A DNA stretch of 33,891 nt from Bacteroidia bacterium (lineage in GTDB: Bacteria; Bacteroidota; Bacteroidia; JADZBD01). A program made the translations under genes and the position numbers. Location of the stretch: positions 1-33,891 of the forward strand of contig JAGVMA010000058.1 in NCBI GenBank assembly GCA_020054095.1, read 5' to 3'. This document shows, one piece after another, positions 14,960 through 24,141 of this stretch. The notes below the pieces were generated by a model. It did no database searches and had not been told where the DNA came from. It saw only the letters and a list, made by a program, of their open reading frames with translations. Numbering within the stretch: position 1 is the first letter of the stretch; the number at the start of each line of letters is the position of its first letter.

Positions 14960-16475
14960 CTACACCTTAACCGCAAAAACGCAAACATCATCAAGTTGTT
15001 CGTAATTGGCTTGCCAAGTGGTAAATGTATGTTCTAAATTTTCTTGTTGTTCGGCTATGGGCAAATGAGCAATGGATGCAATTACTTGGTTCATGTTACC
15101 GGGGTTAAAGCCCATTTCATCCGTAAAATACTTTTTTTCGCCCGTTTTACTGTTCCAAATAATTGTTTTGCGATAAACCGAAATCCAAAAATTGCCTTCG
15201 CTATCTTGCGAAAACGATTCTATTGTTTCGTCCGTTAATCCTATTTCAGGATTCATAAATTTTACATTGTCGGTTTTTTCGTCATACGTGTAAAGGCCAT
15301 TGCCTGATAGTATCCAAGTCACTCCATCTTTATCGTAAAAAAAGTCTATAATATTATCATCCGGAAAAAAATATGGAACGTAAATGCTAAAGCCCACAAG
15401 GCCGTTAGCAATCCAAATATTTCCACCGGCATCTTTAGCTGTGGTAAATATTAAGTTATCGGCTAATGATTCGTTACTGTTTTTTTGCGATTGGATGTAA
15501 ACTCCCGATTGGTCATCAGGATTAACTTTTAATATCCCCGAACTTGTTGTGCCTATCCATAAGTTTCCGTTTTCATCTTTTATGCACGAGCGAGTATTTT
15601 CTAAATTAATTACATTATCGTCAACTTTTTTTCCTGATACGCGTTTGGCGGTTTTGTTTTTTGTGTCAAAGAACAGCAATCCACTATAAGTCTCTATCCA
15701 CAAATTATTGTTTTTATCAATTTCAATAAAGTGAACTGCACGTAACATCGCAGTAATACGCAAAACTGCGGCTTTATCTAAATTAATAAAGTAATCTTTA
15801 AAATCAAATGGTGTAAAAGCTTTTTAGAAGGATTAAAAAAACAGGTGCGGAATTATTATCATTCGCACCAAAAAATCCAAGTAAATACTCTTCATCATTC
15901 CACTTAAGCATTTCTTTTACTTGCGAACACGGTATAAGATTGGGTTTTGGCTCGTTAGTTTTCTGAAACTTGTAGTGATGAAACTCCTCTTTCTTTAAAT
16001 CTAACTCTATAAGTTCTTCGCCCCATGTAAGTAGCCACAATTTATTATCATCAAATTGTTTTATTTTAATTATTCCACCTGCTGGAAGTGATTTGGGATT
16101 TTTATCATCATGTAAATAGTGTTTGTATAAATTTTTAGCAGAGTTAAATTTTGTAAGCGCTACTTTATCAAAGTAAGAAATCCATATTTGGTCGCTCTCA
16201 TCTACTACAATAGCGCTGATATTGTTTGATAATATAGAATTAGAATCTTTCTCGTTTTGGAAATATCGCTTAGTGGTATAACCATTGTATGACAAAAAGC
16301 CCTTTTCGGTAACCATCCACATTTTTCCTGATTTATCCTATTGCTGATAAACGCATCGCTTAGTTCCAAAAATACTTGCATCAATATTGTGAAATTTTAC
16401 ATCGGCAATGTTTTGGGCTGCTAATGGTAGCAAAAAAGAGATGTAATAAAAAAATAGTGCTGCTTTAAGTTTCAC
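14960..16475 (-). pseudogene. decayed propeller-SpoIIE phosphatase sensor protein
   Basis: GTG 16475 starts a signal peptide (KLKAALFFYYISFLLPLAAQ) and the mature protein, but codon TAG at 16340-16338 interrupts it after CVYQQ. Reading on, propeller blades of the two-component-regulator type follow (GKMWMVTEKGFLSYNG, DQIWISYF, NNNLWIETYSGLLFFD, GNLWIGTTSSGILKV, GNFWISVYRK). The frame breaks twice near 15800-15841. Adding one base to the A7 run at 15835-15841 and one to the T5 run just before restores VFFNPSKKAFTPFDFKDYF. At the C-terminus the propeller jumps directly to LEHTFTTWQANYEQLDDV, the Q-x-D-D end of a SpoIIE/PP2C phosphatase, so the periplasmic stalk, membrane helix and most of the phosphatase are missing. 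Shorter apparent genes at 14960-15763 and 15804-16322 are pieces of it. Confidence 0.75.
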
Positions 16476-16521
16476 AGTTTACTAAAGTACATATTTTATA
16501 TTTGCTAAAAAAAATTACACC

Positions 16522-16734
16522 ATGCGTAACAGCACCAAACTAAAACTATTGTTGCAGCGTTATTCCTTTCACTTGGATATGAATGGTGATGAGCTATTTG
16601 AGTTGATGATAACTGATAAAAAAGACAATAGCGGACAGCAGTTTGAGGGTAAATCGTATTCGGCTGTGCTGCAAAAAGCTTATAGTTATTTATTAAAAAA
16701 ATTAAACGAAGAGCAACTTAACCAAAATTTTTAA
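16522..16734 (+). CDS. small conserved protein, function unknown
   Basis: A 70-residue charged protein (MRNSTKLKLLLQRYSFHLDM, then DELFELMITDKKDNSG and QFEGKSYSAVLQKAYSYLLK). The pattern of a short helix, a two-strand hairpin and a C-terminal amphipathic helix beginning SAVLxKAY is one I have seen in small Bacteroidota proteins, but it has no named family that I recall. Its 3' end overlaps the convergent DUF7793-like gene by 17 bp. It starts 47 bp from the GTG of the decayed sensor gene on the opposite strand, with which it once shared a divergent promoter region. Confidence 0.65.
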   Translation: MRNSTKLKLLLQRYSFHLDMNGDELFELMITDKKDNSGQQFEGKSYSAVLQKAYSYLLKKLNEEQLNQNF

Positions 16735-17134
16735 GCCATTCTACAGCTTTGGTTGCTGAGTTAAAAAAATTTGCAGGCACTTTAGGTTTGTTCATTTTTA
16801 AATAAAATTGCACTAATATTTTTTGTGCCAATGATTGTATTACAAATGCCTCGGCTGCAATAAAACTTTGGTGTGGTGCTGTGGCTACAAAATCGCGCAC
16901 CTCGGTGGTTACTGTTGTAAATTTTCCGGCAAGGTTTAATATTAGTGCTTTGGGTGTTTCCTTTAACTGCTTTATGGCTTCGTGATTTTGTTTTATCGCA
17001 TCCACATCGTATTCAAAATCATCGGCACTTGTAATTTCTATTATCAAATCGGTTCGCAACCGAATTACGGCATGCGGCAATTTAATTTCTTTTTTATACG
17101 CAATTTTACTTTGGGGCATTGGCGTGTAATACAA
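16718..17134 (-). CDS. SpoIIAA/STAS-like protein (DUF7793 type)
   Basis: A 138-residue cytoplasmic protein. The pattern AVIRLRTDLIIEITSADDFEYDVDAIKQNHEAIKQL, then KALILNLAGKFTTVTTEVRDFV, then AEAFVIQSLAQKILVQFYLK, and finally KPKVPANFFNSATKAVEWLKNF matches the STAS-like fold of DUF7793. The ending P-x-x-F-x-x-x-x-x-A-x-x-W-L is the most characteristic part. These proteins resemble anti-anti-sigma factors but the usual phosphorylated Ser is not obvious. An internal Met at position 6 (MPQSKIAYKK) is an alternative start. It lies 52 nt downstream of ispF on the same strand, so it may be read from the porU-porV-ispF operon. Family recalled with moderate certainty; function unknown. Confidence 0.7.
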   Translation of the reverse strand: MYYTPMPQSKIAYKKEIKLPHAVIRLRTDLIIEITSADDFEYDVDAIKQNHEAIKQLKETPKALILNLAGKFTTVTTEVRDFVATAPHQSFIAAEAFVIQSLAQKILVQFYLKMNKPKVPANFFNSATKAVEWLKNFG

Positions 17135-17185
17135 TGGGGCATAACAATATTAAAGAAACTAAATGATAAAGCGAAATAGATTTTT

Positions 17186-17665
17186 TCAGGCAGAAAAAAT
17201 AATGGCAGCAGCATAAGCGCAAACGCCATCTTCGCGGCCCACATAACCAAGTTTTTCGTTAGTTGTGGCTTTTATTGAAATATCGCCTTCGGATATTTGC
17301 ATTGCTACGGCAAGTGCTATTTGCATTTGCGGTATGTGTGGGTTTATTTTCGGATTTTCTAAACACACGGTAACGTCAATATTTCCGATTGTGTATTTTT
17401 TTTCGCGCAGCAGTTGCACTGTTTTTGCAAGTAAAATTTTGCTGTCGATATTTTTAAATTCCAATGCAGTATTAGGAAAGTGAAAACCTATATCGCGCAA
17501 GTTAGCAGCGCCAAGTAACGCATCGCATATTGCGTGTATCATCACATCGGCATCTGAATGGCCAAAAGCTCCTTTAGTATATTGCAACTGAATACCGCCT
17601 AACCAAAATGGATGATTATCTTTTAACGGATGAACATCGAAGCCAAAGCCAATACGAGGGCGCAT
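17186..17665 (-). CDS. ispF: 2-C-methyl-D-erythritol 2,4-cyclodiphosphate synthase
   Basis: A 159-residue enzyme of the MEP isoprenoid pathway that cyclises 4-diphosphocytidyl-methylerythritol 2-phosphate and releases CMP. Zinc ligands Asp10 and His12 (RIGFGFDVHPL) and His44 (DVMIHAICDAL), the HSDAD loop (36-40), the DIGFHFP motif (58-64) and the C-terminal KATTNEKLGYVGREDG active-site loop are all present. The protein forms trimers in the cytoplasm. Its ATG overlaps the porV stop (TAATG), so it is translationally coupled to an unrelated secretion gene. The window therefore shows an operon porU-porV-ispF. Confidence 0.97.
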   Translation of the reverse strand: MRPRIGFGFDVHPLKDNHPFWLGGIQLQYTKGAFGHSDADVMIHAICDALLGAANLRDIGFHFPNTALEFKNIDSKILLAKTVQLLREKKYTIGNIDVTVCLENPKINPHIPQMQIALAVAMQISEGDISIKATTNEKLGYVGREDGVCAYAAAIIFSA

Positions 17666-18936
17666 TAATTGCTCGGTGTTTCGGATGTTTTCTTTGAACT
17701 GTCTAAATCAAACAGTAAAGAAAAACGCAAAGTGTTTTGCAATGGGTTACGCTGCGTGGTAGGTATTAAATAAGCAAAGTCAAAACCAAACACGGTGTAT
17801 TTAATACCAAAACCAACGGTGAAATATTTACGATTGCCTTTTGTGGCAGCTTCGTTAAAATAACCGGCACGCACAGCAAATAGTTTTCCTTTATCGTTAC
17901 TGTACCAATATTCTACTCCGCCAGCTAAAATATATTCGCGTAATTCTTCTTTAAATCCGGCAGGTGCATCGTTAAATGAGCCAAGCATTCCGCTTACCAC
18001 TCCTCTATTTGGGTCTTTGCCGCTTTCTATAACATAGCCACCTGCAGGATCGGGTATGAAATTACCATTCGAGTCTTTTGCGTAAAGAGGTGGAGTTGGT
18101 ACTAATAGTTTATTAATATCCATTAAAAATGTAATACTGTTATAGTTATCTAATTTCATTTCTAAACCTCCGCCCAAGCGTAAATTAATAGGAATAAAGT
18201 TTTTAATGCCAGAAGATGTGTAAGCAATTTTGGCTCCTAAGTTAGAAATATTGAAGCCCCCCGTAACAACCGATTTTTTCCCGCTTAATTCTACTTGCTT
18301 ATTTTGGTAGAAACCTGATACATCAACCGAAAAGGATGTACCCGGACGGGTAGAGCTTCCACCTGCGTTAGCGTTTCCTGTTAGGTTAGAATATATAAAC
18401 CGTGCTGCACCTCCGCCTGAAAAAAATTCGCCTAATTTAATTCCGTAAGCTGCATCTAATGCAAATTCGTTAGGCCGAAACTGCCCTGTAACATTTCCAA
18501 CAACATCGGTAAAAGTAATATCGCCTAATGAAAAATAGCGAAGCGATGTAGCAAATGTTCCTTTTTTAAAGCGGTGATAATACGAAAGGTATGCTAAGTT
18601 AATATCGGGTACTAATGCACGCAGCCATGGTGTGTACGAAATGCCTAAGCCCATTTTTTTATCCAAGAAAGCAAGTTTAGAGGGATTCCAGTGAATACTG
18701 TTCGCATCGGGTGATGATGCAACGCCTAAATCGCCCATGCCGCCTGCGCGTGAATCGGGAGAAATTAAAAGAAAAGGCACAGATGTGGTAATTGTGTTAA
18801 GCTGACCTAATAATTGACTTGTGGTTAACGAATTACCTTGAGCATTTAAAGAGTTGCCGCCATTTGAGAAAAAAGTATTTGCAAAAATGGCAAGACACAA
18901 TGTAGTGATTTTTATATTGGGCATCATATTCGTCAT
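17665..18936 (-). CDS. porV: type IX secretion system outer-membrane protein PorV
   Basis: A 423-residue outer-membrane barrel of the FadL/PorV type. The mature N-terminus carries the diagnostic TSVPFLLISPDSRAGGMGDLGV and DANSIHWNPSKLAFLDKKMG. The next segment, GLGISYTPWLRALVPDINLA, and RYFSLGDITFTD follow as in other PorV proteins. PorV binds the C-terminal sorting domains of T9SS cargo at the SprA translocon and shuttles cargo to the PorU sortase. The signal peptide is at about residues 1-33; Met4 and Met5 are alternative starts. It is 42 bp downstream of porU and overlaps ispF. This product is the likely acceptor for the CotH protein encoded at 8434. Confidence 0.95.
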   Translation of the reverse strand: MTNMMPNIKITTLCLAIFANTFFSNGGNSLNAQGNSLTTSQLLGQLNTITTSVPFLLISPDSRAGGMGDLGVASSPDANSIHWNPSKLAFLDKKMGLGISYTPWLRALVPDINLAYLSYYHRFKKGTFATSLRYFSLGDITFTDVVGNVTGQFRPNEFALDAAYGIKLGEFFSGGGAARFIYSNLTGNANAGGSSTRPGTSFSVDVSGFYQNKQVELSGKKSVVTGGFNISNLGAKIAYTSSGIKNFIPINLRLGGGLEMKLDNYNSITFLMDINKLLVPTPPLYAKDSNGNFIPDPAGGYVIESGKDPNRGVVSGMLGSFNDAPAGFKEELREYILAGGVEYWYSNDKGKLFAVRAGYFNEAATKGNRKYFTVGFGIKYTVFGFDFAYLIPTTQRNPLQNTLRFSLLFDLDSSKKTSETPSN

Positions 18937-18978
18937 CTAAATTTCTTTGGGTTTTAACTAAACGGTGAATTTATTAAT

Positions 18979-21900
18979 TTATTTTAAAATAACTAATTTT
19001 TCGTACTTGCTGGCCACTTGCCCATCGGCACTTTGAACTTTTATAGCATATACGTAAACCCCTTTTGCAAGCTGATCGCCAAATTCATCTTGTCCGTTCC
19101 ACTCAATTCCTTCGGTGCGATAGCCTTCACATTTCACTTTTTTGTTTATCGTTTTTACTAATTTGCCCGATATAGTCATTACCTGTATTTGAATATCTAA
19201 TTCGCCAAAGGGTTGATTAGATTCAACAAAAAACTGTGTTTTAGATGTAAACGGATTGGGATAGTTTAAAACATTGTCTATCGCCATTTTCTCAGATGAG
19301 GCAACAACAAACCGTGTGGAAACAACAGAGGAGTTATTGTAAACATCCCACACTTTAAGCACTACATTGTGCTCGCCCACGCTCATGTCTTCTAATCTGT
19401 ATTTTACAGCGCCTTTCTTGAAATTGTTTAAATCCGATTGGTAATAATCATTCAGCACAAGCACTTCGTTTGTATTGGCATCAAGCACAGCTGTAATATC
19501 GTGGCCAATGCCGTTACCAACCGTGTTCACGCCATTGGAATCACTAACGATAGCAAAAATATAAGGGTTTTCATCTGTGATGCCGCCATCTACAAATTTT
19601 ATATCATTCATATAAAGTTTCACGTCAGGGCCTGTATTATCTACCGGGGCAGTTAAATCCGTTCCGCCAATAATAATGTTTTCATATACTCCATGTCCAT
19701 CTTCGACTCCGTTATGTGTGTAATAACTTATTTTACCTGGCCCGTATTGATAAGCAATATCTTTAGGCACCACAAATGTGAATGTGAAATCGCCATTAAC
19801 TACACTTGCTTTGCCTTTAAAAAGAATATTTTTTTGCAAACCAAATTTAATTAAAGGGCTAGCGTTAACACCATCGTTAGAGCGAGTGCTTACATTTGCC
19901 ATTTTATCAAAAATGGTAGGGAAGATTATTCCGTTAAAGTTAGTGAGTTTGTTTCCGTTTAAATCGCGTACCTCGCCCGTAACGGTTACTTTACTAAGTG
20001 CTTTTGCAGTATCTGGCACAGAAGGATTAACAGGTACTGTGTTTACAAGTGTGGTTGCCACCCGATATTTTGGGTAAGATAATTTTAGTGCCGGATCGCA
20101 GAGCAAAGTAAAGTTGCGTGTGTTTTCATCGGGGTTGAGGGTTGATTTAGTGAGCATATATAAATCGCCAAGTGCCGGAGTGCGGCCACCCATAATTGTA
20201 TCGAGCAAAGCATATCTAAAAAAATTGTAGTTAAGGGTGAAGTTTGGTCCGGCATAAACTAGGCGTACAGTTGACATTAAGCCGATACCTGCACCTTTGG
20301 GATTAAGAAAAACATATTCTCCGGCCGATGTTCTTACTGGATCGTCCCATCTACTGAATTCGCAGGTTGCGGTAATCCACAATGGCATATTGCAAATGCC
20401 TTCCCACCCATTAATTTGCGAAACTTCAATAATTCGTTCATGCGCTAAGCCCACTTCGCCACCGTGGCCGGTATAGTTAATAATCAATGCACCTTTTTGA
20501 ACACGCTTATTAATTGCATCCACAACATCGGGGTATCTGTTTCCGCCAGGTGTAGATACCTGATTGTAAGCATCAAGATATATTTTATCAATGTTGTAAT
20601 ATAGATAAGTACTATCTACATAATCAGCAATTGCCTCTGCTTGGTTTAAATGCAAGCCACCATCTTCATCATCGGCTATAAAGCAAATCCAATGGCGCCA
20701 ATCACCAAACGGTGTGCAGTTATTCTCATCGCAATTAACAATGTTCGTATAATCAACTGCACCCGGTTGAGATACGTATTTTTTTATTTTGTTGAGTGCC
20801 GATTGTGATTCGCTTTTGGTTTTTACAGGCATACGGCCTATTCCTATGTCAATTTGGTCTAAATCATTAGGGCCATATGCTCCTTCATTAATACCCATCA
20901 TTGCAAAATAATCATCGGCAACATAAGAGCGCGTGGGGTCGAGTGAGTTTTGCGATTGGTAGGTTACAATAAAATTAGTGTTGTTGGCAAGTCTGTTTTT
21001 ATTGTCATAAGAGCCATCGCCATAAAACAGAGCATAATGTGGTAGTTCATTAAAATTTTGAGCACGCGTGTAAAACATTCTCAAAAAATCTCTTATTGCA
21101 GTTGCATCTCGCGCACCTGACGAAAACTCATTAAACACTTGCTGCTCTGTTACTACATGTACTGTTAAACCGTCATTTGTTTGGTGAAGTGTGGCAAGTT
21201 CACTTGCTTCTGAAAGAAATAATGGGTCGCAAATAATTATCATATCTGCTTGCGAAAGGCCATGTAAGTTTTGATTAGCTACTGCGTCAAATAGTGTAGG
21301 TGTTAAAAATGATTGACCGTTAAAAGCAACATATTCTTTAAGAGTATCTGATAATTGAGTGAAGTCAACTGTATTTACATTAAAATTTGATTGTTGAAAT
21401 TTCACTGTTGCAGGATCGGTAACATCCCAAATTTGAATTGCTGAGGTAGCTGATGATAAAACAAACTGTGATACATTTCCGGCACCCACGCTGTTCACAT
21501 CTCTGAAAAAAAGTTGGCTACCATTCATCACCAAGTTTCTGCGAGCGGTAACTTCAATATAATTTAACCAGCCAACATAGCTTGAGGAGTTGGTAGGCGA
21601 TGTACGCGTAACTGTTACCGGGAAATTGGATGTAGATACATTGGCATTAAAGCACGATGAACCCGGATTGGCATAAATTGCAAAATAAGTGTTAACATTA
21701 GTAGCATTTGTATTTATGTTAGATGAACCATTACCTGCACTCACTAAGAAATTAGAAATCACATCCGCTCTTCCTATTAAATCAGTTTTCACATTTACAG
21801 GTGTGCTTACATCTATATTCGGAAAATCAAAGCCGAATGTGTAGCTATTTAAAACATCAAACTGCTCTCCATACCACTCCTTACCCGATTTTATAAGGTT

Positions 21901-22911
21901 GGTAGCATCGCTTTCATGAAATTTGTAATCGTTAAAGGATGTTACAGTATTGGTAACCGAAGCAGTGGACGATGATTGGTTTGAAATTCTTTTTCCTGCC
22001 GATCCGGCATCTAAGGTAATAAAATAATAAGTTGTATCAGAATACCCGTGTGTAACATGCTTGAACTGCCCACAACCTGCCGCATCATAATACCATCTGT
22101 GCTGAGATTGTCCGTAAAACAAAATATAATCTGTCGAATCAAATATGCCTGCGGTGCCGCCATCGAAAACATAAATTGCGTTCTCTTGCAAATCATCTTT
22201 ACGTGGGTCGCTGTTTTTAGCCGGCACTAAACCACCTCCATTTCCATAAAGTTTTATGTTATCCGGATTCGCTCCACTCACACTTACCCCCAGTGTTTGT
22301 AATTGCGTATAAGTAATTTTATAAATTCCATCTTGCGTTAAACCCACTTTATGCCAGTTACCGTTTGCTAATACAGAGTTAGCAACAAAGTTTGACGGTG
22401 ATACTGTTTTCTGAGTAATATCAACTGTTTCAGTAACAGTAAAGTCAAATGAAATTAACTTTTCCCATTTGCCTGTTTGCACATTTTTACGGAAAGGGTT
22501 TATTTTTATAAATGCAAAATATTCTTTTTTTATCTCGGCTACATTAATTTGCGAAAAAGGTAAATCAGCTTGCTTTGAGTTTACAATTTGAGCAGATTTG
22601 CTTTTATCGAAAATTACCTGCTCAGCAGCATTCAGAGGCTCAAATTGCTCATTGGTTATATTTAATTGGCATTTGGGCTGATTTTTTGAACCCAGTTTCA
22701 GTTTTTCATAGTAAAACGGAAGGTAATTGATACTGATATCGTATTGAGCGCCTTCAAAAAACAAATAACTTCGCTCCACTAAATCAATAGAAGTTGATTT
22801 TACGGCTTGTTTCCAAATCAGTTTTCTGTTGTTTGCAAAAGCGCTTAGCGAAAAGAAAACCAATACCATTAATGGCAAAAAATGACGAACTGTTCTTTTA
22901 ATCATATACAT
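18979..22911 (-). CDS. porU: type IX secretion system sortase PorU
   Basis: A 1310-residue exported C25 (gingipain-type) cysteine peptidase that removes the sorting domain of T9SS cargo and attaches cargo to the cell surface. Signal peptide about 1-27 (LPLMVLVFFSLSAFA). The N-terminal beta region is followed by the caspase-like domain (about 555-945), with ALFYGDGSYDNKNR, DIGIGRMPVKT, the catalytic His816 in INYTGHGGEVG and Cys850 in WITATCEFSRWDDP. The C-terminus (about 1215-1310, NVLNYPNPFTSKTQFF ... LAKGVYVYAIKV) is itself a sorting-type domain, which in PorU is retained. Met1 and Met3 (MYMIKR) are equal candidates. A TAAATTTA box (22918-22925) would allow only a very short leader. It heads the porU-porV-ispF operon. 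Confidence 0.95.
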   Translation of the reverse strand: MYMIKRTVRHFLPLMVLVFFSLSAFANNRKLIWKQAVKSTSIDLVERSYLFFEGAQYDISINYLPFYYEKLKLGSKNQPKCQLNITNEQFEPLNAAEQVIFDKSKSAQIVNSKQADLPFSQINVAEIKKEYFAFIKINPFRKNVQTGKWEKLISFDFTVTETVDITQKTVSPSNFVANSVLANGNWHKVGLTQDGIYKITYTQLQTLGVSVSGANPDNIKLYGNGGGLVPAKNSDPRKDDLQENAIYVFDGGTAGIFDSTDYILFYGQSQHRWYYDAAGCGQFKHVTHGYSDTTYYFITLDAGSAGKRISNQSSSTASVTNTVTSFNDYKFHESDATNLIKSGKEWYGEQFDVLNSYTFGFDFPNIDVSTPVNVKTDLIGRADVISNFLVSAGNGSSNINTNATNVNTYFAIYANPGSSCFNANVSTSNFPVTVTRTSPTNSSSYVGWLNYIEVTARRNLVMNGSQLFFRDVNSVGAGNVSQFVLSSATSAIQIWDVTDPATVKFQQSNFNVNTVDFTQLSDTLKEYVAFNGQSFLTPTLFDAVANQNLHGLSQADMIIICDPLFLSEASELATLHQTNDGLTVHVVTEQQVFNEFSSGARDATAIRDFLRMFYTRAQNFNELPHYALFYGDGSYDNKNRLANNTNFIVTYQSQNSLDPTRSYVADDYFAMMGINEGAYGPNDLDQIDIGIGRMPVKTKSESQSALNKIKKYVSQPGAVDYTNIVNCDENNCTPFGDWRHWICFIADDEDGGLHLNQAEAIADYVDSTYLYYNIDKIYLDAYNQVSTPGGNRYPDVVDAINKRVQKGALIINYTGHGGEVGLAHERIIEVSQINGWEGICNMPLWITATCEFSRWDDPVRTSAGEYVFLNPKGAGIGLMSTVRLVYAGPNFTLNYNFFRYALLDTIMGGRTPALGDLYMLTKSTLNPDENTRNFTLLCDPALKLSYPKYRVATTLVNTVPVNPSVPDTAKALSKVTVTGEVRDLNGNKLTNFNGIIFPTIFDKMANVSTRSNDGVNASPLIKFGLQKNILFKGKASVVNGDFTFTFVVPKDIAYQYGPGKISYYTHNGVEDGHGVYENIIIGGTDLTAPVDNTGPDVKLYMNDIKFVDGGITDENPYIFAIVSDSNGVNTVGNGIGHDITAVLDANTNEVLVLNDYYQSDLNNFKKGAVKYRLEDMSVGEHNVVLKVWDVYNNSSVVSTRFVVASSEKMAIDNVLNYPNPFTSKTQFFVESNQPFGELDIQIQVMTISGKLVKTINKKVKCEGYRTEGIEWNGQDEFGDQLAKGVYVYAIKVQSADGQVASKYEKLVILK

Positions 22912-23104
22912 TGAGTGTAAATTTACGTAAAAAATTCATTGTGATTTTGTTTTTTTAAGCAATTGAAAGCAACTGTTTAAGGTATACAACGTCATAGTAG
23001 TTGAAATATTGTGTAAGATTGATTAAATTTCACAAAATGAGTAATAATATTTTAATTGTTAATAATTTATTTGTATTATTGTGCCACTAAAATCGACCCC
23101 ATAT

Positions 23105-24058
23105 ATGTTTAAACGTATACTAACCTTAGTTGCTTTCATTTCTGTAATGGCGAGCGATTCGGTTTGGGCTCAAGACCCTGAGTTTACACAGTTTTATGCC
23201 AATCCGCTTTATTTAAATCCTGCTTTTGCCGGATCGGCACGCTGCCCAAGAATTGCGTTAAACTACCGTAACCAGTGGCCTGCGCTTACAGGAACCTTTG
23301 TTACATATAGCGCTTCGTACGACCAACATTTTGATGCATTAGCAGGCGGTGTTGGTTTTTTAGTTACTAACGATAAAGCCGGTGAAGGAACACTTATAAC
23401 AACCAATATTAGCGGTATATATTCATACCAACTAAATCTTACTCGCGAGTTTTCAATGAAATTTGGCTTCCAGGCCACTTATGCTCAGAAAAAAGTAGAT
23501 TGGGATAAATTAACATTTGGCGATATGATTGACCCTCGCAGGGGATTCGTTTTCACCACTTTAGAGCAACGAAATCAAACTGCAAGATCAAACATTGATT
23601 TGTCGGCAGGTTTATTAGGTTATAGCAAGCGTTATTTCTTCGGTTTTGCAGTTAATCACTTAACCGAGCCCGATGAAGGTTTCTTAGGTCAGTCTAAATT
23701 GCCGATGAAGTACACAGGACATGCCGGAGCAGTTATTCCTCTTGACGGACGTAGTGGCGAAGCAAGTATATCGCCAAACATATTATTCCAAAAACAACAA
23801 GATTTTATTCAGTTAAACTTGGGACTATACGTATCTAAAGGACCAATTGTAGGTGGATTATGGTACAGAAACGAAGATTCTTTTATTGCATTAATAGGAT
23901 TCCAGCAAGGATTAGTAAAAATGGGTTATAGCTATGATGTAACTATCTCTAGATTAGCTAATGCCAGTGCAGGTTCGCATGAAATTTCGTTTCAAATGCA
24001 GTTTACTTGCCGCCCAAAAAAGAAGAAATTCCGTACAGTAAGTTGCCCTTCTTTTTAA
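23105..24058 (+). CDS. PorP/SprF family T9SS outer-membrane protein
   Basis: A 317-residue barrel. I chose ATG 23105 because the signal peptide then begins normally (FKRILTLVAFISVMA ... VWAQ); an in-frame GTG at 23081 would add eight odd residues. The mature start, QDPEFTQFYANPLYLNPAFAGSA, is the PorP/SprF hallmark, followed by RNQWPALTG and ASYDQHFDALAGGVG. Members pair with PorK/PorN rings or with partner surface proteins such as SprB adhesins. It is divergent from porU, with a 193-bp gap, and is followed by gldJ. Because paralogues are numerous, I do not assign a specific symbol. The C-terminus ends TVSCPSF, with a terminal aromatic residue. Confidence 0.93.
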   Translation: MFKRILTLVAFISVMASDSVWAQDPEFTQFYANPLYLNPAFAGSARCPRIALNYRNQWPALTGTFVTYSASYDQHFDALAGGVGFLVTNDKAGEGTLITTNISGIYSYQLNLTREFSMKFGFQATYAQKKVDWDKLTFGDMIDPRRGFVFTTLEQRNQTARSNIDLSAGLLGYSKRYFFGFAVNHLTEPDEGFLGQSKLPMKYTGHAGAVIPLDGRSGEASISPNILFQKQQDFIQLNLGLYVSKGPIVGGLWYRNEDSFIALIGFQQGLVKMGYSYDVTISRLANASAGSHEISFQMQFTCRPKKKKFRTVSCPSF

Positions 24059-24087
24059 ATAAATCAAAATAAATCACTAATATTGTA

Positions 24088-24109
24088 ACCTTAAATTGTA
24101 AATTAAGGT
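24088..24109. promoter_or_regulatory. short dyad upstream of gldJ
   Basis: ACCTTAA (24088-24094) and TTAAGGT (24103-24109) pair around 8 bases between the porP-like gene and gldJ. It could be a weak attenuator or protein site. No T run follows. Confidence 0.25.
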
Positions 24110-24141
24110 ATAAAGTCAATTACAAAAAAACATCATTACAG

